Positions 8,332 to 18,072 of a stretch of 64,000 nucleotides of DNA are shown piece after piece; position 1 is the first letter of the stretch, and the number at the start of each line of letters is the position of its first letter. The position numbers and the translations under genes were made by a program. Origin of the DNA: Taibaiella helva (GTDB lineage Bacteria > Bacteroidota > Bacteroidia > Chitinophagales > Chitinophagaceae); the NCBI RefSeq assembly GCF_003545695.1, contig NZ_QUZZ01000002.1, positions 372,001 to 436,000 of the forward strand. The letters run 5' to 3'. The notes beneath the pieces were generated by a model, which had not been told where the DNA came from, ran no database searches, and saw only the letters and a program-made list of their open reading frames with translations.

Positions 8332-8339
8332 TACTTTTG
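8332..8339 (+). promoter_or_regulatory. -7 box of the following lipoprotein gene
   Basis: TACTTTTG (TAnnTTTG) 31 bp before the ATG at 8371. Confidence 0.5.
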
Positions 8340-8370
8340 CCCGCAGTTTTGAAACAAACCGATATTGAAT

Positions 8371-9054
8371 ATGAAAACAAAACGTACTTCCCGCTTTTCT
8401 TGGAAACAGCTGTTCCTCGCCGGTCTGCTGCCTGCCTTTATTGTCCTGGTCGCCTCCTGTGGCAAAGACGATAATCCCGGCCCTGATCCCGGCCCCGCCC
8501 CGACAACCGATTCGCCCGGGCACATCCCCGGTATGGGCGAATTCGGCGGCACGCTGCAAGGTACGCCCTATGCCTTTCCTTCAGGTGTAAGCCTGGTCAA
8601 TGATACGCTTTTCGGCGATAATCCTACTGAAGATACCGTGTTTGCGACCAGGGGCCACGGCAGCTATGTTGACGTGCACCTGGTGCTCTACAACAGCGGC
8701 CCCCAGGTGGTATGGCAAATTCCGGGCGGACTTACCTTTGAATGTTTTGACCCCGAATACCAGAACGGCATCTGCGCCGAGACCAATAGCATTACCCTGC
8801 CCGCGCACGATACGGTAGTGGTGCTCATCCAGGCCTACTGCATCAACGCTTCCAAGCATCCCAGCGGCGATTACTTCAAGCTGGGGCCGGTAACCAACTC
8901 GGCATCCATGAACGAGCTGATCGAGCTGTTGCGCAACAAGGCCGTGCCTGATGGCGAAGGCGGCGAGGTGCAAAGCGCGGTGTGGGCCATTTCTGATCAT
9001 GACGGCCTGAGAGAATCGAACCGTACGGATATTGCAGGTATGCCCAATAAATAA
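8371..9054 (+). CDS. Lipoprotein of unknown function
   Basis: A 227-residue lipoprotein. ATG 8371 was chosen over an in-frame TTG six bases upstream. The basic N-terminus (MKTKRTSRFSWKQ) is followed by a hydrophobic stretch and the lipobox VASC (Cys30), then GKDDNPGPDPGPAP, an acidic, proline-rich linker typical of Bacteroidota surface lipoproteins. The body has three or four cysteines (GLTFECFD, NGICAE, IQAYCINA), suggesting disulfides, and no known catalytic motif. It stands alone between its own promoter and a terminator. Confidence 0.85.
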   Translation: MKTKRTSRFSWKQLFLAGLLPAFIVLVASCGKDDNPGPDPGPAPTTDSPGHIPGMGEFGGTLQGTPYAFPSGVSLVNDTLFGDNPTEDTVFATRGHGSYVDVHLVLYNSGPQVVWQIPGGLTFECFDPEYQNGICAETNSITLPAHDTVVVLIQAYCINASKHPSGDYFKLGPVTNSASMNELIELLRNKAVPDGEGGEVQSAVWAISDHDGLRESNRTDIAGMPNK

Positions 9055-9073
9055 TTTCCGGATAATAAAAGAA

Positions 9074-9112
9074 GAGGCTGGCTCCAAAAAAAATTACGGA
9101 GCCAGCCTTTTT
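9074..9112 (+). terminator. Terminator between convergent genes
   Basis: AGGCTGGCTCC at 9075-9085 pairs with GGAGCCAGCCT at 9098-9108 and is followed by T residues to 9112. It ends the lipoprotein gene and can serve the convergent metalloprotease gene, since T-rich sequence also follows on the other strand. Confidence 0.85.
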
Positions 9113-9132
9113 CTGTGTAAAAAGAATAGCGC

Positions 9133-12100
9133 TTATCGTTTGCTGAGCTTCACCGCGAAGCCTTTGCCGCTGAGCAGGTACAGGCCCGGCGCCAGGCCGG
9201 CAACGCTGAAGGTATAGCCGTCGTGGTCGATAAGGTGCTGCTGCAGCATCCGGCCGCTCATATCGGTCAGCCGGACATGCAGCGGCAGTGTATAACCCCT
9301 GACCTGTATACTTACCTGGTTTGTGGCCGGGTTGGGAACGATCGTAAGACCAGGCTGGCCGCTGAAGTTCAGGACCGCGATATTGCTGTACCGGGAATCG
9401 CCATCGATCCCGTTCGCTTTTACACGGTAGTAGTTGTTGCCGGGTATCACGCCTGTATGCCGGTAGCTGTATCGGCCTTCCTGTTGTTTTGCCGCGTCTT
9501 TGCTAAGGGTCTTAAACAGGCTGAAGCGGCGTCCGTCGCTGCTTTGCTCCAGCTGGAAGCCTGCGATACCCGCTGTGCCCCCTGTTTGCCAGTCAAGCCG
9601 GGCTGCCTGTTGCTCCTGATGCGCCGTTAGCCGGATAGCATCATTAGGTAAAGGGTTGTTGGGGCTGATATTCACTTGTACCTTATTGGTGCTGATAGCT
9701 ACGCATTCATTGGGGCCGAAGCTGGCATTGGCCAGGTTGGCGAATGGCTGATTGAGATAAGTGTTCAGGTTAAGCGAAGGGCTGTAGGAAACACCGTAAA
9801 CTGTATAGCTTCCCGGCCCCCGGCTTTGCAGGTTGGGCGATGTGGTGCTGATATCAATAATAGTTCCTGCATTGTTGATCACCAGGAAGGCGTAATTACC
9901 GGGCGGGGTTTGTAGCTCCGGATAGACTTGTGCCGGGCCGCTGATGTTGACCCTATAGGTGCCCAGGTTGTTCGTACCTCTTCTCATTACAGCAAGCGTA
10001 TAGACACTGTCGCGTTTACCGGTAAAAGTAAAGCTACTGCTGGTAGAAGTGCTACTGCTGGTTGGGCTGGTAAAATAGGTAGTGCTGCCGTAGGCGTAGT
10101 TATTGCAGGCGCCGGCATCAGTGGCTATCAGGCCACCCTGGCCATAAATCGTCATATAAGGGTTGGCTGGTAACGTGTACAATGTTCTTCCGATAGTATA
10201 GGTACCTGGCTGCGCCACCCGGAAGCGGTACAGGTCATACCTGCCGTTATACCCGGTACCTGTCCTGCAGGTCGAATCGGTAGGGCTGTTGCGGAACCCG
10301 AGGACACCGGTCGGGTCAGTAGCTGTTATTTCCCCGGCGAAGGTATCCACGCCCTGACCATATATGGGGAGCAGGTCCAATTGCAGCGCGGCGTCACCTT
10401 GCAATGCGTTGACCGGATCGGCGGGCCATATCCCTGATTGTTGCGCTGTAGAACAGATGGGTTGAATAGTGATACCGGCATTATTGATATCGAAAAAGAT
10501 ATTTCCCCGTGCTGCTACCATGATCCTGCCGTTTTGTGTGTTGATATTAGGAACGGTTATAGCAGCCGAGCCATTGTTGGGAACGGAATCCTGTAAGATA
10601 TGGTCGTAGCTGAGACCATCTGCAGCAAACAATATTTTTACACTTTGTGTATTTACCGGCGCCTGGTTGGTGGCCGCAACATCCCAGGTTACGGTAGCGG
10701 CCGAGCCGCCGAATAAGGTAAGCGGAGTATTCTGGCTGCTGACCTGGAAAGGAGCTGTTCCGGTGGTCCTGATCAGGAGGGTATCGACACTGGTGCCGCC
10801 GACGCCGGGATGATTGTCGCGCACGGTAGCCCAGAACGTGAGCAGCCTCGGAACGGAAGACAGCACTTCAAATGCCGGATATATATTGGCACGCAAGCTA
10901 TCCATACCGGGGATATATCGATAAGGCCGGCTGGCGGGCTGAAAGGAGCGTACTATAGGGCCGGTAGCTGTGGCCGGGGTAGCCAGCACCGAGTCGCCGG
11001 TACCCAGGTCCATCTGCTCAAAGGAATAAAGCAGGTTGTTGTCTTCGGCGTCGGTCGCATCGGCATATAGCCGGTAAGGTGTAGATATGGGAATAAAGAA
11101 AGTATCATCAGAAGGCGTAGTGATCGCCGGGGTAGTATTGACAGCCCCGGTGGTATAACAGCTGCCCGCGGTGCTGTTGGTAAAAGCCTTCATCTGCCCT
11201 ATGGAGCCCCCGTGAAAATAATTGGTGGTGTTATAAGAAGTAAAGGCAGGGGGGCAACCCGAATAGGCCATTATTGTCGAACCGCCGCCGGGCTCCCAGG
11301 CCGAGTTGGGTCCAAAGGAACAGTTTGCGGCATTGGAATTATGGGTATGGCCACCGCTTAGCTGGTGACATATCTCGTGGCTGGCTGCCCGCAACAAGTA
11401 CGAGGTAGGATTGAGCGAATTAAATCCCGCAGTAGCTTTCCCTTTATTATTATTCCAGCAGGCTCCTCTTACAATGGCGCACCCCCCGAAATTGTTATAG
11501 AATATTGTAATGCCCAGGTCGTAGTCGGTGCTGCTCAGGTTATTGCTGAAGCTGGTATGAGAAGCATCCAGCTGGCCGCAGGACCCCTGGGTAGGATCGA
11601 ACGGGTCGGTGGTGGGATCGGTATAGATCAGGTTATTGTTCGTCACCATGGTAAACCGTATGCCCATATCTCTCTCGTATATGGCATTCACATTATTGAT
11701 CAACGCCGTAAGATTGGCAATCGCATTGGCCTGGCTGCCGCTGGCATTGGTATATTCTCCGGTACAGGCGACAGCAAGGCGGTATATACGCAGGGAATAT
11801 CCTGTAGAGGGCGTTAAAGTCGGTTTCTGGCCGATAGCTTCTTCCGTGAGCTGCCGGGTGATGTCGTCTCCCATGCTGCATACGGCTAATGGCGCCTGCG
11901 CATCGGGCCGCCCGGCATCATCGAAAACATCGATCGTCGCGAGGTGTTCCTCACCCGGTACACCATCCGGGGTACTGATATACCAGGTATAGCCACCACG
12001 TAGCACAATCCCGTAGACCTTGTCTTTATAAGCGCTGAGGTGGATCAGCTCGCTTTTATCCTTGCTGTAGCCGCTGTAGGTATGGACCGGCACTTTGGGG

Positions 12101-12399
12101 GCGCCATCAGTTTGATGTAACAGCTGTGTCTCTTCCAGGAAAAATTCCGTCATATGGCCGTCAGGAGCCGGCAATACCAGGCGCACGGCAGCAGGTTTTA
12201 GCGCGTTGTTTTCCCGAGGTATCCGGCTCAATAAGGAATGGAGCGCCAACCGATCGGTATAATACGAAGCAAAGCTGCCTTGTGCAGATGGATCCGGAGA
12301 AGCTGCCGTAAGGCGTTGCCAGGTCTGGGCGCTGGCTGTCAGCATGAAGCTGCAAAACAAGAGCGTTATTAATGCTTTTGGGATAAAGCTTATATTCAT
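9133..12399 (-). CDS. Reprolysin-like zinc metalloprotease with T9SS type A sorting domain
   Basis: A 1088-residue secreted protease, started at ATG 12399 where the signal peptide begins (MNISFIPKALITLLF...ASAQ). An N-terminal propeptide-like region (to about 185) precedes the metzincin domain, whose zinc site reads HEICHQLSGGHTH (His341, Glu342, His345, His351). The downstream Met-turn candidate is in STIMAYSGC. Next come beta-sandwich regions, including a pre-peptidase-like segment (about 700-840), a fibronectin-like region (about 960-1010) and a C-terminal T9SS type A domain (VPNPATNQVSI...GLYLLSGKGFAVKLSKR). It is probably exported to degrade external proteins. It is monocistronic, with a terminator on its 3' side. 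Confidence 0.92.
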   Translation of the reverse strand: MNISFIPKALITLLFCSFMLTASAQTWQRLTAASPDPSAQGSFASYYTDRLALHSLLSRIPRENNALKPAAVRLVLPAPDGHMTEFFLEETQLLHQTDGAPKVPVHTYSGYSKDKSELIHLSAYKDKVYGIVLRGGYTWYISTPDGVPGEEHLATIDVFDDAGRPDAQAPLAVCSMGDDITRQLTEEAIGQKPTLTPSTGYSLRIYRLAVACTGEYTNASGSQANAIANLTALINNVNAIYERDMGIRFTMVTNNNLIYTDPTTDPFDPTQGSCGQLDASHTSFSNNLSSTDYDLGITIFYNNFGGCAIVRGACWNNNKGKATAGFNSLNPTSYLLRAASHEICHQLSGGHTHNSNAANCSFGPNSAWEPGGGSTIMAYSGCPPAFTSYNTTNYFHGGSIGQMKAFTNSTAGSCYTTGAVNTTPAITTPSDDTFFIPISTPYRLYADATDAEDNNLLYSFEQMDLGTGDSVLATPATATGPIVRSFQPASRPYRYIPGMDSLRANIYPAFEVLSSVPRLLTFWATVRDNHPGVGGTSVDTLLIRTTGTAPFQVSSQNTPLTLFGGSAATVTWDVAATNQAPVNTQSVKILFAADGLSYDHILQDSVPNNGSAAITVPNINTQNGRIMVAARGNIFFDINNAGITIQPICSTAQQSGIWPADPVNALQGDAALQLDLLPIYGQGVDTFAGEITATDPTGVLGFRNSPTDSTCRTGTGYNGRYDLYRFRVAQPGTYTIGRTLYTLPANPYMTIYGQGGLIATDAGACNNYAYGSTTYFTSPTSSSTSTSSSFTFTGKRDSVYTLAVMRRGTNNLGTYRVNISGPAQVYPELQTPPGNYAFLVINNAGTIIDISTTSPNLQSRGPGSYTVYGVSYSPSLNLNTYLNQPFANLANASFGPNECVAISTNKVQVNISPNNPLPNDAIRLTAHQEQQAARLDWQTGGTAGIAGFQLEQSSDGRRFSLFKTLSKDAAKQQEGRYSYRHTGVIPGNNYYRVKANGIDGDSRYSNIAVLNFSGQPGLTIVPNPATNQVSIQVRGYTLPLHVRLTDMSGRMLQQHLIDHDGYTFSVAGLAPGLYLLSGKGFAVKLSKR

Positions 12400-12610
12400 A
12401 GCAGTATATTTTAGGGTATCCTTATTTATGAGCTTATATCGCAAAGTAGTAGATTCCTTTTAATGGCCCAGGGTGAATTTCCGATCACCCTAAATGTTAA
12501 GAGGGCGCTTATTGCTGTGTAGAAAACGCCTGATAAGGCTATAGGTAAATATCCGTTGCAGAGCACATCCTTTGCTGTACCTTTACCGCTGCTTTATTTA
12601 CCAATATCAG

Positions 12611-13111
12611 ATGATTACGATCATATCCGGGACCAACAGGAAAGATAGCCGCACAATACAGGTAGCCACGCATTATTTTCACCGCTTGCGGGAAAAAGGC
12701 GAAGCGGTGCACCTGGTGTCGCTCGAAGGCAGAAATGTATTTACCCGCAACGAGGAAGTGAAGCAGCTGGAGCATGAGCTGCTGATCCCGACCGAAAAGT
12801 TCATCATGATCATGCCCGAGTATAATGGTAGTTTCCCCGGTGTGTTGAAAGCCTTGCTGGATAGCACGGATATAAAAAAATGCTGGTGGCATAAAAAAGC
12901 GCTGCTGACGGGTGTAGCCGATGGCCGGGGCGGCAACCTGCGCGGTATCGAGCACATGACCAATATCCTGCACTATTTAAAGATGAATGTCTATTACGAT
13001 AAGCTCCCCTTATCCCGTATCAATGAGGAAATGGACCCTGAGGGGCAATTCCTGCACGAACGCACGCGCAACGCGATCCTGGACCAGATCGAAGGCTTCG
13101 TGCAATATTGA
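12611..13111 (+). CDS. NADPH-dependent FMN reductase family oxidoreductase
   Basis: A 166-residue flavodoxin-like protein. ATG 12611 gives the canonical start MITIISGTNRKDSRT, where GTNRKDS is the FMN phosphate-binding loop; the upstream in-frame codons are not protein-like. PEYNGSFPGVLKALLD is the second flavin-site signature of the family, and KALLTGVADGRGGN follows. Such enzymes reduce FMN, quinones or azo compounds with NAD(P)H in the cytosol. The true substrate cannot be read from the sequence. No operon partner is nearby. Confidence 0.88.
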   Translation: MITIISGTNRKDSRTIQVATHYFHRLREKGEAVHLVSLEGRNVFTRNEEVKQLEHELLIPTEKFIMIMPEYNGSFPGVLKALLDSTDIKKCWWHKKALLTGVADGRGGNLRGIEHMTNILHYLKMNVYYDKLPLSRINEEMDPEGQFLHERTRNAILDQIEGFVQY

Positions 13112-13184
13112 TGGAGGGGCGTAAGCGGAATAATCCCCCTTCACGGGGTAATCCGGTCTTGCCGATAACCCCCAAATTTGCGGT

Positions 13185-15785
13185 ATGAGCCCCACAAAAT
13201 CCGGTATTTTTGCCCTGTGCCTCTGTTGTTTCCTGGCTTCCTGCAGCGCTTTGAAAAAACGTGCCGCAGCACCGGCAACACCCCTGGAAAATAAAGCAGC
13301 CCCGGCCGACAGCCTCCTGGGTATCTATCGTGCCAGCGCAACCAAAGCATGGGAGCTGGTCCATACCGGGATCGATATCCGCTTTCATATCAAAGAGCGC
13401 AGCGCTTCCGGTACGGCGGTGCTTACGCTCCATCCTTACTACTATGCAACGGATAGCATTGTGCTGGATGCCAAAGCGATGAAAATAGCGGAGGTAAGCC
13501 TGGCAGGTCAGCCGCTTCGCTATAGCTACGATACCTTGCAGCTGAAGATACGGCTGCCGCAACGCTACAGCCGCAAGGATACGTTGCAGCTGCAGATCCG
13601 GTACGAAGCGATGCCTTATGCTTTCGCAGCAGGCGGCAGCGATGCGATCAGCGAAGACAGGGGCCTGTACTTCGTCAATGCCGACGGTAAAGAACCTTAC
13701 CAGCCGGTGCAGATATGGACGCAAGGCGAAACGGAAGCCAACAGTCATTGGTTCCCTACTTTCGACAAGACCAATTTCCGTTCGGCCTTCGATATCACCA
13801 TGCATGTTCCCGATAGCTTTAAAACTTTAAGCAACGGCCTTTTGGTAAAGTCGGTAAAAGAGACTGGTGGCTGGCGCGCGGACAGCTGGCGGCAGGCGCT
13901 GCCCATACCACCTTACCTGGCCATGATGGCCGCAGGTAATTTTGCCATCGTTAAAGACAAGAGCTGGAAGGGCAAGGAAGTGAGCTATTATGTGCCGCAG
14001 GAATACGGTGCTTTCGCAAAAGATATTTTCGCCGGCACACCCGAAATGATCGAGTTTTATGCTAACCTGCTGAGGGTTCCTTTCCCCTGGGACAAGTACA
14101 GCCAGGTGGTTGCCTACGACTATGTTTCGGGCGCTATGGAAAATGTTTCGGCGAGCCTCTTCGGCGCTTTCAATCTTAAAGATAAAAGACAGCTCGCCGA
14201 CGATAACAATGATTATATCGTCGCGCATGAGCTGTTCCACCAATGGTTCGGCGACTATGTGACCGCCGAATCCTGGAGCAACCTTACCCTGAACGAATCC
14301 TTTGCCGATTACGGCGAGTACCTCTGGGCCGAACATCGTTCGGGCAAGCCCGCATTACAGCTGGCCTGGATACAGGGCCAGCTCAAATACCTGGCCCAGG
14401 CCCGCCGCAAAGATTCGCCGCTGGTCCGCTATCACTACCGCTCGCACGAAGAGATGTTCGACCGTGTGTCCTATTCCAAGGGCGGGCTTATACTGCATTA
14501 CCTGCGGCAGCTTACGGGCGACGAAGCTTTCTTCGATGCGCTGCATCTGTACCTGACGCAAAATGCCCTGTACAGCGCCGAGGTCAGCCAGCTGCGCCTT
14601 GCCTTTGAGCAGGTGACCGGTAAAGACTGGAACTGGTTCTTCGACGAATGGTATTACCGCGGCGGGCACCCTAAGCTGTCTGTACAGTATCGTTACGACG
14701 ATGCCCGGCAGCTGCTTGAAGTAAAGGTAGCCCAGGCGCAGAACGATTCGGCCGGCGTATACATCCTTCCCCTGAAAGCGCAGCTGATCTATGGCAACCA
14801 GGCATCGGAAACGGATTGGCTTATCGATAAGGAAGAGCAGACTTTCAGCTATCCTTATCGCAACGGTCAAAGGCCGGTGCTGGTGCCCGATGCGGGGCAT
14901 TGGATGCCCGGCGAGCTAGAAGACAGGAAAACGGCGCCGCAATGGGAAGTCCAGTTTTTGTACAGCAACGACCGCATCAGCAAACGCCAGGCGGTAATGG
15001 CCTGTTCCCTGCTGAAGAACAACGATACGGCGCAGCAGGTACTGGAAGCGGCGCTTGAGGATAAAGATGCATATATCCGCAACCTTGCCATCAACCTGAG
15101 GAATTATGAGGTCAATGCAAAAATTTCCGGTACCTGGATCGCGAAGCTTGGCCATATCGCTACCTTCGACCAGGACAGCAGGGCCCGCGCCAGCGCCTTG
15201 ATCGCGCTGGGCAGAATGGATAACCAAAGCTATGCTTCGGCCTATCAGCAGGCCCTGGACGACAGCTCCTACCTGGTTGCAGCCGGCGGCCTCTATGCGC
15301 TTGACCAGGTCAATCATAAGCAGGCGCTGGAATACGCCCGGCAGTTAAAGCCGGAAACCATGAGGGGGAATGCATTGCTGTACCAGGCTGCCGGCGTGAT
15401 CGCAAAGGAAGGCCTGGCGGCCGACTATGATTTCTTCGAACAAAAGCTGCTGCATCTTTTTGAAGGCATGCGCAGCAGCTTCCTGGGCGCATTTAGCGAG
15501 TACATGCTGCAGCTTAAGGATGAAGCTGCCTTCAGCAAAGGGGTAGCCTTGCTCAGCCGTTTATCCGACAATAAAAAAGACAGCGAGAGCAGCTTATACA
15601 CCGCATCCATTCTTTACCGCCTGCAGGTAAATGCAGACAAACAGGTGAAGCTGGCCACGGAACGTGCAGCGATAGACGAGGCCAAAAACCGCCGGGAGAT
15701 TGCTGCAGCGGCCTGGCAGCGTTATAAGGAAAGCCTTACCGACGAGCAGCTGAAAGAAGCGGCCGCACAATATGAAAAAGAATAA
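13185..15785 (+). CDS. M1 family aminopeptidase, lipoprotein
   Basis: An 866-residue gluzincin. The signal peptide ends in a lipobox (LASC, about Cys20), so the enzyme is membrane-anchored. The M1 signatures are GAMEN (316-320, substrate N-terminus recognition) and HELFHQWFGD with Glu371 (zinc ligands His348, His352, Glu371; catalytic Glu349). The C-terminal third (about 595-860) is a helical HEAT-like repeat region. It removes N-terminal residues from peptides, presumably in the periplasm or at the surface. TTTG at 13177-13180 just before the ATG suggests a very short leader. A long stem-loop overlaps the stop codon. Confidence 0.95.
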   Translation: MSPTKSGIFALCLCCFLASCSALKKRAAAPATPLENKAAPADSLLGIYRASATKAWELVHTGIDIRFHIKERSASGTAVLTLHPYYYATDSIVLDAKAMKIAEVSLAGQPLRYSYDTLQLKIRLPQRYSRKDTLQLQIRYEAMPYAFAAGGSDAISEDRGLYFVNADGKEPYQPVQIWTQGETEANSHWFPTFDKTNFRSAFDITMHVPDSFKTLSNGLLVKSVKETGGWRADSWRQALPIPPYLAMMAAGNFAIVKDKSWKGKEVSYYVPQEYGAFAKDIFAGTPEMIEFYANLLRVPFPWDKYSQVVAYDYVSGAMENVSASLFGAFNLKDKRQLADDNNDYIVAHELFHQWFGDYVTAESWSNLTLNESFADYGEYLWAEHRSGKPALQLAWIQGQLKYLAQARRKDSPLVRYHYRSHEEMFDRVSYSKGGLILHYLRQLTGDEAFFDALHLYLTQNALYSAEVSQLRLAFEQVTGKDWNWFFDEWYYRGGHPKLSVQYRYDDARQLLEVKVAQAQNDSAGVYILPLKAQLIYGNQASETDWLIDKEEQTFSYPYRNGQRPVLVPDAGHWMPGELEDRKTAPQWEVQFLYSNDRISKRQAVMACSLLKNNDTAQQVLEAALEDKDAYIRNLAINLRNYEVNAKISGTWIAKLGHIATFDQDSRARASALIALGRMDNQSYASAYQQALDDSSYLVAAGGLYALDQVNHKQALEYARQLKPETMRGNALLYQAAGVIAKEGLAADYDFFEQKLLHLFEGMRSSFLGAFSEYMLQLKDEAAFSKGVALLSRLSDNKKDSESSLYTASILYRLQVNADKQVKLATERAAIDEAKNRREIAAAAWQRYKESLTDEQLKEAAAQYEKE

Positions 15786-15821
15786 CAATAGGCCAGATGG
15801 TTACCTGGCCTTATTGTTATT
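15781..15821. terminator. Bidirectional terminator between the M1 peptidase and egtD
   Basis: AATAACAATA-GGCCAG (15781-15796) pairs with CTGGCC-T-TATTGTTATT (15805-15821), a nearly perfect 16-bp stem whose A/T-rich flanks provide the U-tract in either direction. The peptidase stop codon (15783-15785) lies inside the left arm. Confidence 0.8.
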
Positions 15822-15831
15822 GAAAACAAGT

Positions 15832-16845
15832 TTAATGATTGCCCAGTACTGTTTTCAGTGAAGGCACGGTCCAGAGCGTATCGACGAAGCGCTTTTCCCG
15901 GTCATAGAAATGCTGTACTGGTGCAAAGCCTGATTTACGCGCCATCTGCTCGATCTGGCGCATATCGTACTTCTGCGATACTTCCATATAGATCGCTTCA
16001 TCTTTATCGAACGAGATCTCCGTATCGCCGCACAACGTCACTTTCTGCGCTTCGGTGCTGATGAGGTAGCTTTTGCAGGCCCCGGTTCCGGGATCATACA
16101 CCGGGTAGTGCCTGAATTTTTCCAGGTCGAAGTTACCTTCCAGCTCCCGGTTGATCCGGCGCAGCAGGTTCAGGTTGAACTCACGCGTAATGCCGGCCGC
16201 ATCGTTGTAGGCATCCAGGATCACCGAAGGGTCTTTCTTCAGATCGAAGCCGATAAGCAACAGGTCGCCCTCGTTAAGATAGGTATGCAGTTCGCGGCAG
16301 AAATGCAGCGCTTCTTCGGGTTGCATATTGCCGATCGTGGCGCCGAGAAACAGGACCAGCTTGGGGCCCTGGCTGTAGCGGGCCAGCTCATCCAGCATAT
16401 GAAAGTATTCGCCGGTAAAGCCTTTGACTGCCAGGCCGGGCAGCTTGCCGGGAATGTTTTGTTCCAGCTGTCCGATCACATTTCCAGAGATATCGATAGG
16501 GTAATAATGATTACTGATGCCGCGCTGCAAAGCCTGCTCCAGCAGGAACAGCGACTTGGAAGCGTCGCCGGCGCCCAGCTCTACGATATCGAATCGTCGC
16601 TGGTATTGCAGGCACGAGCCGAGTATCGCATTGCTCTGCCTTTGCAGTATTTCGAGCTCAGCGTTGGTGAGGTAATACTCGGGGCTTTCCATGATCTGCT
16701 GGAACAGCCTGTCGCCCGTAGCGTCGTAAAAATATTTAGGCTCAAGGTATTTCTGCCGTGCAGACAATCCCCTGATCACATCCCTGCGAAAATGATTATC
16801 CGGTACCGACATGCATGTTTTGTCTTGTGCTATCGTTGATTTCAT
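15832..16845 (-). CDS. egtD: EgtD: L-histidine N-alpha-trimethyltransferase
   Basis: A 337-residue SAM-dependent enzyme that methylates histidine three times to hercynine, the first step of ergothioneine synthesis. Family signatures are YFYDATGDRLFQQIM-ESPEYYLTNAE near residues 38-62, the SAM loop VELGAGDASKSL (about 96-107), and FLGATIGNMQPEEA. The C-terminal segment ends with the DTLWTVPSL pattern. The length is normal for the family. It is the last gene of a three-gene minus-strand operon, 53 bp after egtB. The EgtB partner next door makes ergothioneine more likely than a stray methyltransferase. Confidence 0.95.
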   Translation of the reverse strand: MKSTIAQDKTCMSVPDNHFRRDVIRGLSARQKYLEPKYFYDATGDRLFQQIMESPEYYLTNAELEILQRQSNAILGSCLQYQRRFDIVELGAGDASKSLFLLEQALQRGISNHYYPIDISGNVIGQLEQNIPGKLPGLAVKGFTGEYFHMLDELARYSQGPKLVLFLGATIGNMQPEEALHFCRELHTYLNEGDLLLIGFDLKKDPSVILDAYNDAAGITREFNLNLLRRINRELEGNFDLEKFRHYPVYDPGTGACKSYLISTEAQKVTLCGDTEISFDKDEAIYMEVSQKYDMRQIEQMARKSGFAPVQHFYDREKRFVDTLWTVPSLKTVLGNH

Positions 16846-16898
16846 ACTTGCGTATTGATTTGATTGACGGTCCGGATCGGGATCCGGATGGGTTTAGT

Positions 16899-18062
16899 TT
16901 ACAATGACCGGGCCAGGCGAATGCCGGTAAACTGCCATCGTAGCTCGGGCTGGAAAAAATTGCGGTAGGTATTGCGGCTGTGCCCCGGTGTGGTTGCTTC
17001 GGAGGCGCCGCGCAGCACCATCTGGTTCACCATGAACTTGCCATTGTACTCGCCGATAGCGCCTTCAGCCTTGGCGAAACCGGGATAGGGCAGGTAAGCG
17101 CTTTCGGTCCATTCCCAGCGGGCGCCCCAGTCGAAGCGGTCGCTGGCGATCTCCCATTCCGCTTCCGTGGGCAGGCGATAGCCGGCCCAGGCAGCAAAGG
17201 CCCAGGCTTCGTAATAGCTGATATGGCATACCGGCTGCTTCAGCGGGACCAGTGTCAATCCTTCAGGAGTGTAGTGATACCAGGCATCTTCTATCTGCTG
17301 CCAGTACAGCGGCGCCTGCACCTGATGCTGCTTTACCCAGGCCCATCCATCCGAATGCCAGTGCCGGAAATCCTGGTAGCCCTTATCTGCGATGAAAGCC
17401 ATAAATTCTTCGTTGGTCACCGGCGTATCCCTTATCGCATAAGCCCGGGCATAGACTTTATGACGGCTCAGCTCATTGTCGAAGCAGAACGACTGGCCGG
17501 TAGCGCCGATCTCGTACACGCCTTCCGCCACATCGATCCAGGCTTTTTCTGCAATGTCCTTCACGACGGGCCTTTCGTAGGCGGTGGTATAAGCAGGCAG
17601 CAGGGGATTGTGTCCCAGTATATATTTAATATCGGTGATCAATAGCTCCTGGTGCTGCTCCTCGTGGTTGAAGCCCAGCCGGAGGATAGCCTGCAGGTCT
17701 TCCGGCAGCGTCTCTTCATTAGCCAGGAAAGCGGTCATGGCTTCATCGACATAGCTGCGGTAGCGCCGCACCTCTTCCACTGTTGGACGGCTGAGGTTGC
17801 CCCTGTCGGTGCGGATCACACGGGCGCCAACGGTTTCATAGTAGCTGTTGAAAACATAGTTGTACTCCGGGTCGAAAACAGCATAGCCCGGCTGGTGCGG
17901 CGCCAGCACGAAGGTCTCGAAGAACCAGGTAGTATGACCCAGGTGCCATTTGGGCGGGCTCACATCTACTACGGGTTGCACCACATGATCTTCCGGGCTG
18001 AGGGATGCGCAGATAGCCAGGGTGCGTGCTCTTAATTTCTGATAGGTTTCCTGAAAATTCAT
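16899..18062 (-). CDS. egtB: EgtB: hercynine oxygenase (sulfoxide synthase)
   Basis: A 387-residue non-heme iron enzyme that joins a thiol donor to hercynine. The N-terminal DinB-like domain supplies the three-histidine iron site: His43 in WHLGHTTW and His133/His137 in FNHEEQHQE. The C-terminal formylglycine-generating-enzyme-like domain (about 165-387) ends with the family signature TYRNFFQPELRWQFTGIRLA. No EgtA, EgtC or EgtE is nearby, so the sulfur donor (cysteine or gamma-glutamylcysteine) and the C-S lyase are unresolved. It lies 10 bp after the disulfide oxidoreductase gene and 53 bp before egtD, so the three are co-transcribed. Confidence 0.95.
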   Translation of the reverse strand: MNFQETYQKLRARTLAICASLSPEDHVVQPVVDVSPPKWHLGHTTWFFETFVLAPHQPGYAVFDPEYNYVFNSYYETVGARVIRTDRGNLSRPTVEEVRRYRSYVDEAMTAFLANEETLPEDLQAILRLGFNHEEQHQELLITDIKYILGHNPLLPAYTTAYERPVVKDIAEKAWIDVAEGVYEIGATGQSFCFDNELSRHKVYARAYAIRDTPVTNEEFMAFIADKGYQDFRHWHSDGWAWVKQHQVQAPLYWQQIEDAWYHYTPEGLTLVPLKQPVCHISYYEAWAFAAWAGYRLPTEAEWEIASDRFDWGARWEWTESAYLPYPGFAKAEGAIGEYNGKFMVNQMVLRGASEATTPGHSRNTYRNFFQPELRWQFTGIRLARSL

Positions 18063-18072
18063 GTATATCCTG

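Noticed and set aside
9928-11817. Several plus-strand frames of 80-150 codons inside the metalloprotease gene
   Set aside because: They are shadows of the 1088-residue protease, which is supported by its zinc motif and sorting domain.
16846-16898. GGTCCGGATCGGGATCCGGATGG short repeats between egtB and egtD
   Set aside because: The overlapping GGATC/CCGG words are only about 20 bp long and lie in a 53-bp gap. They are too short to call a functional element.
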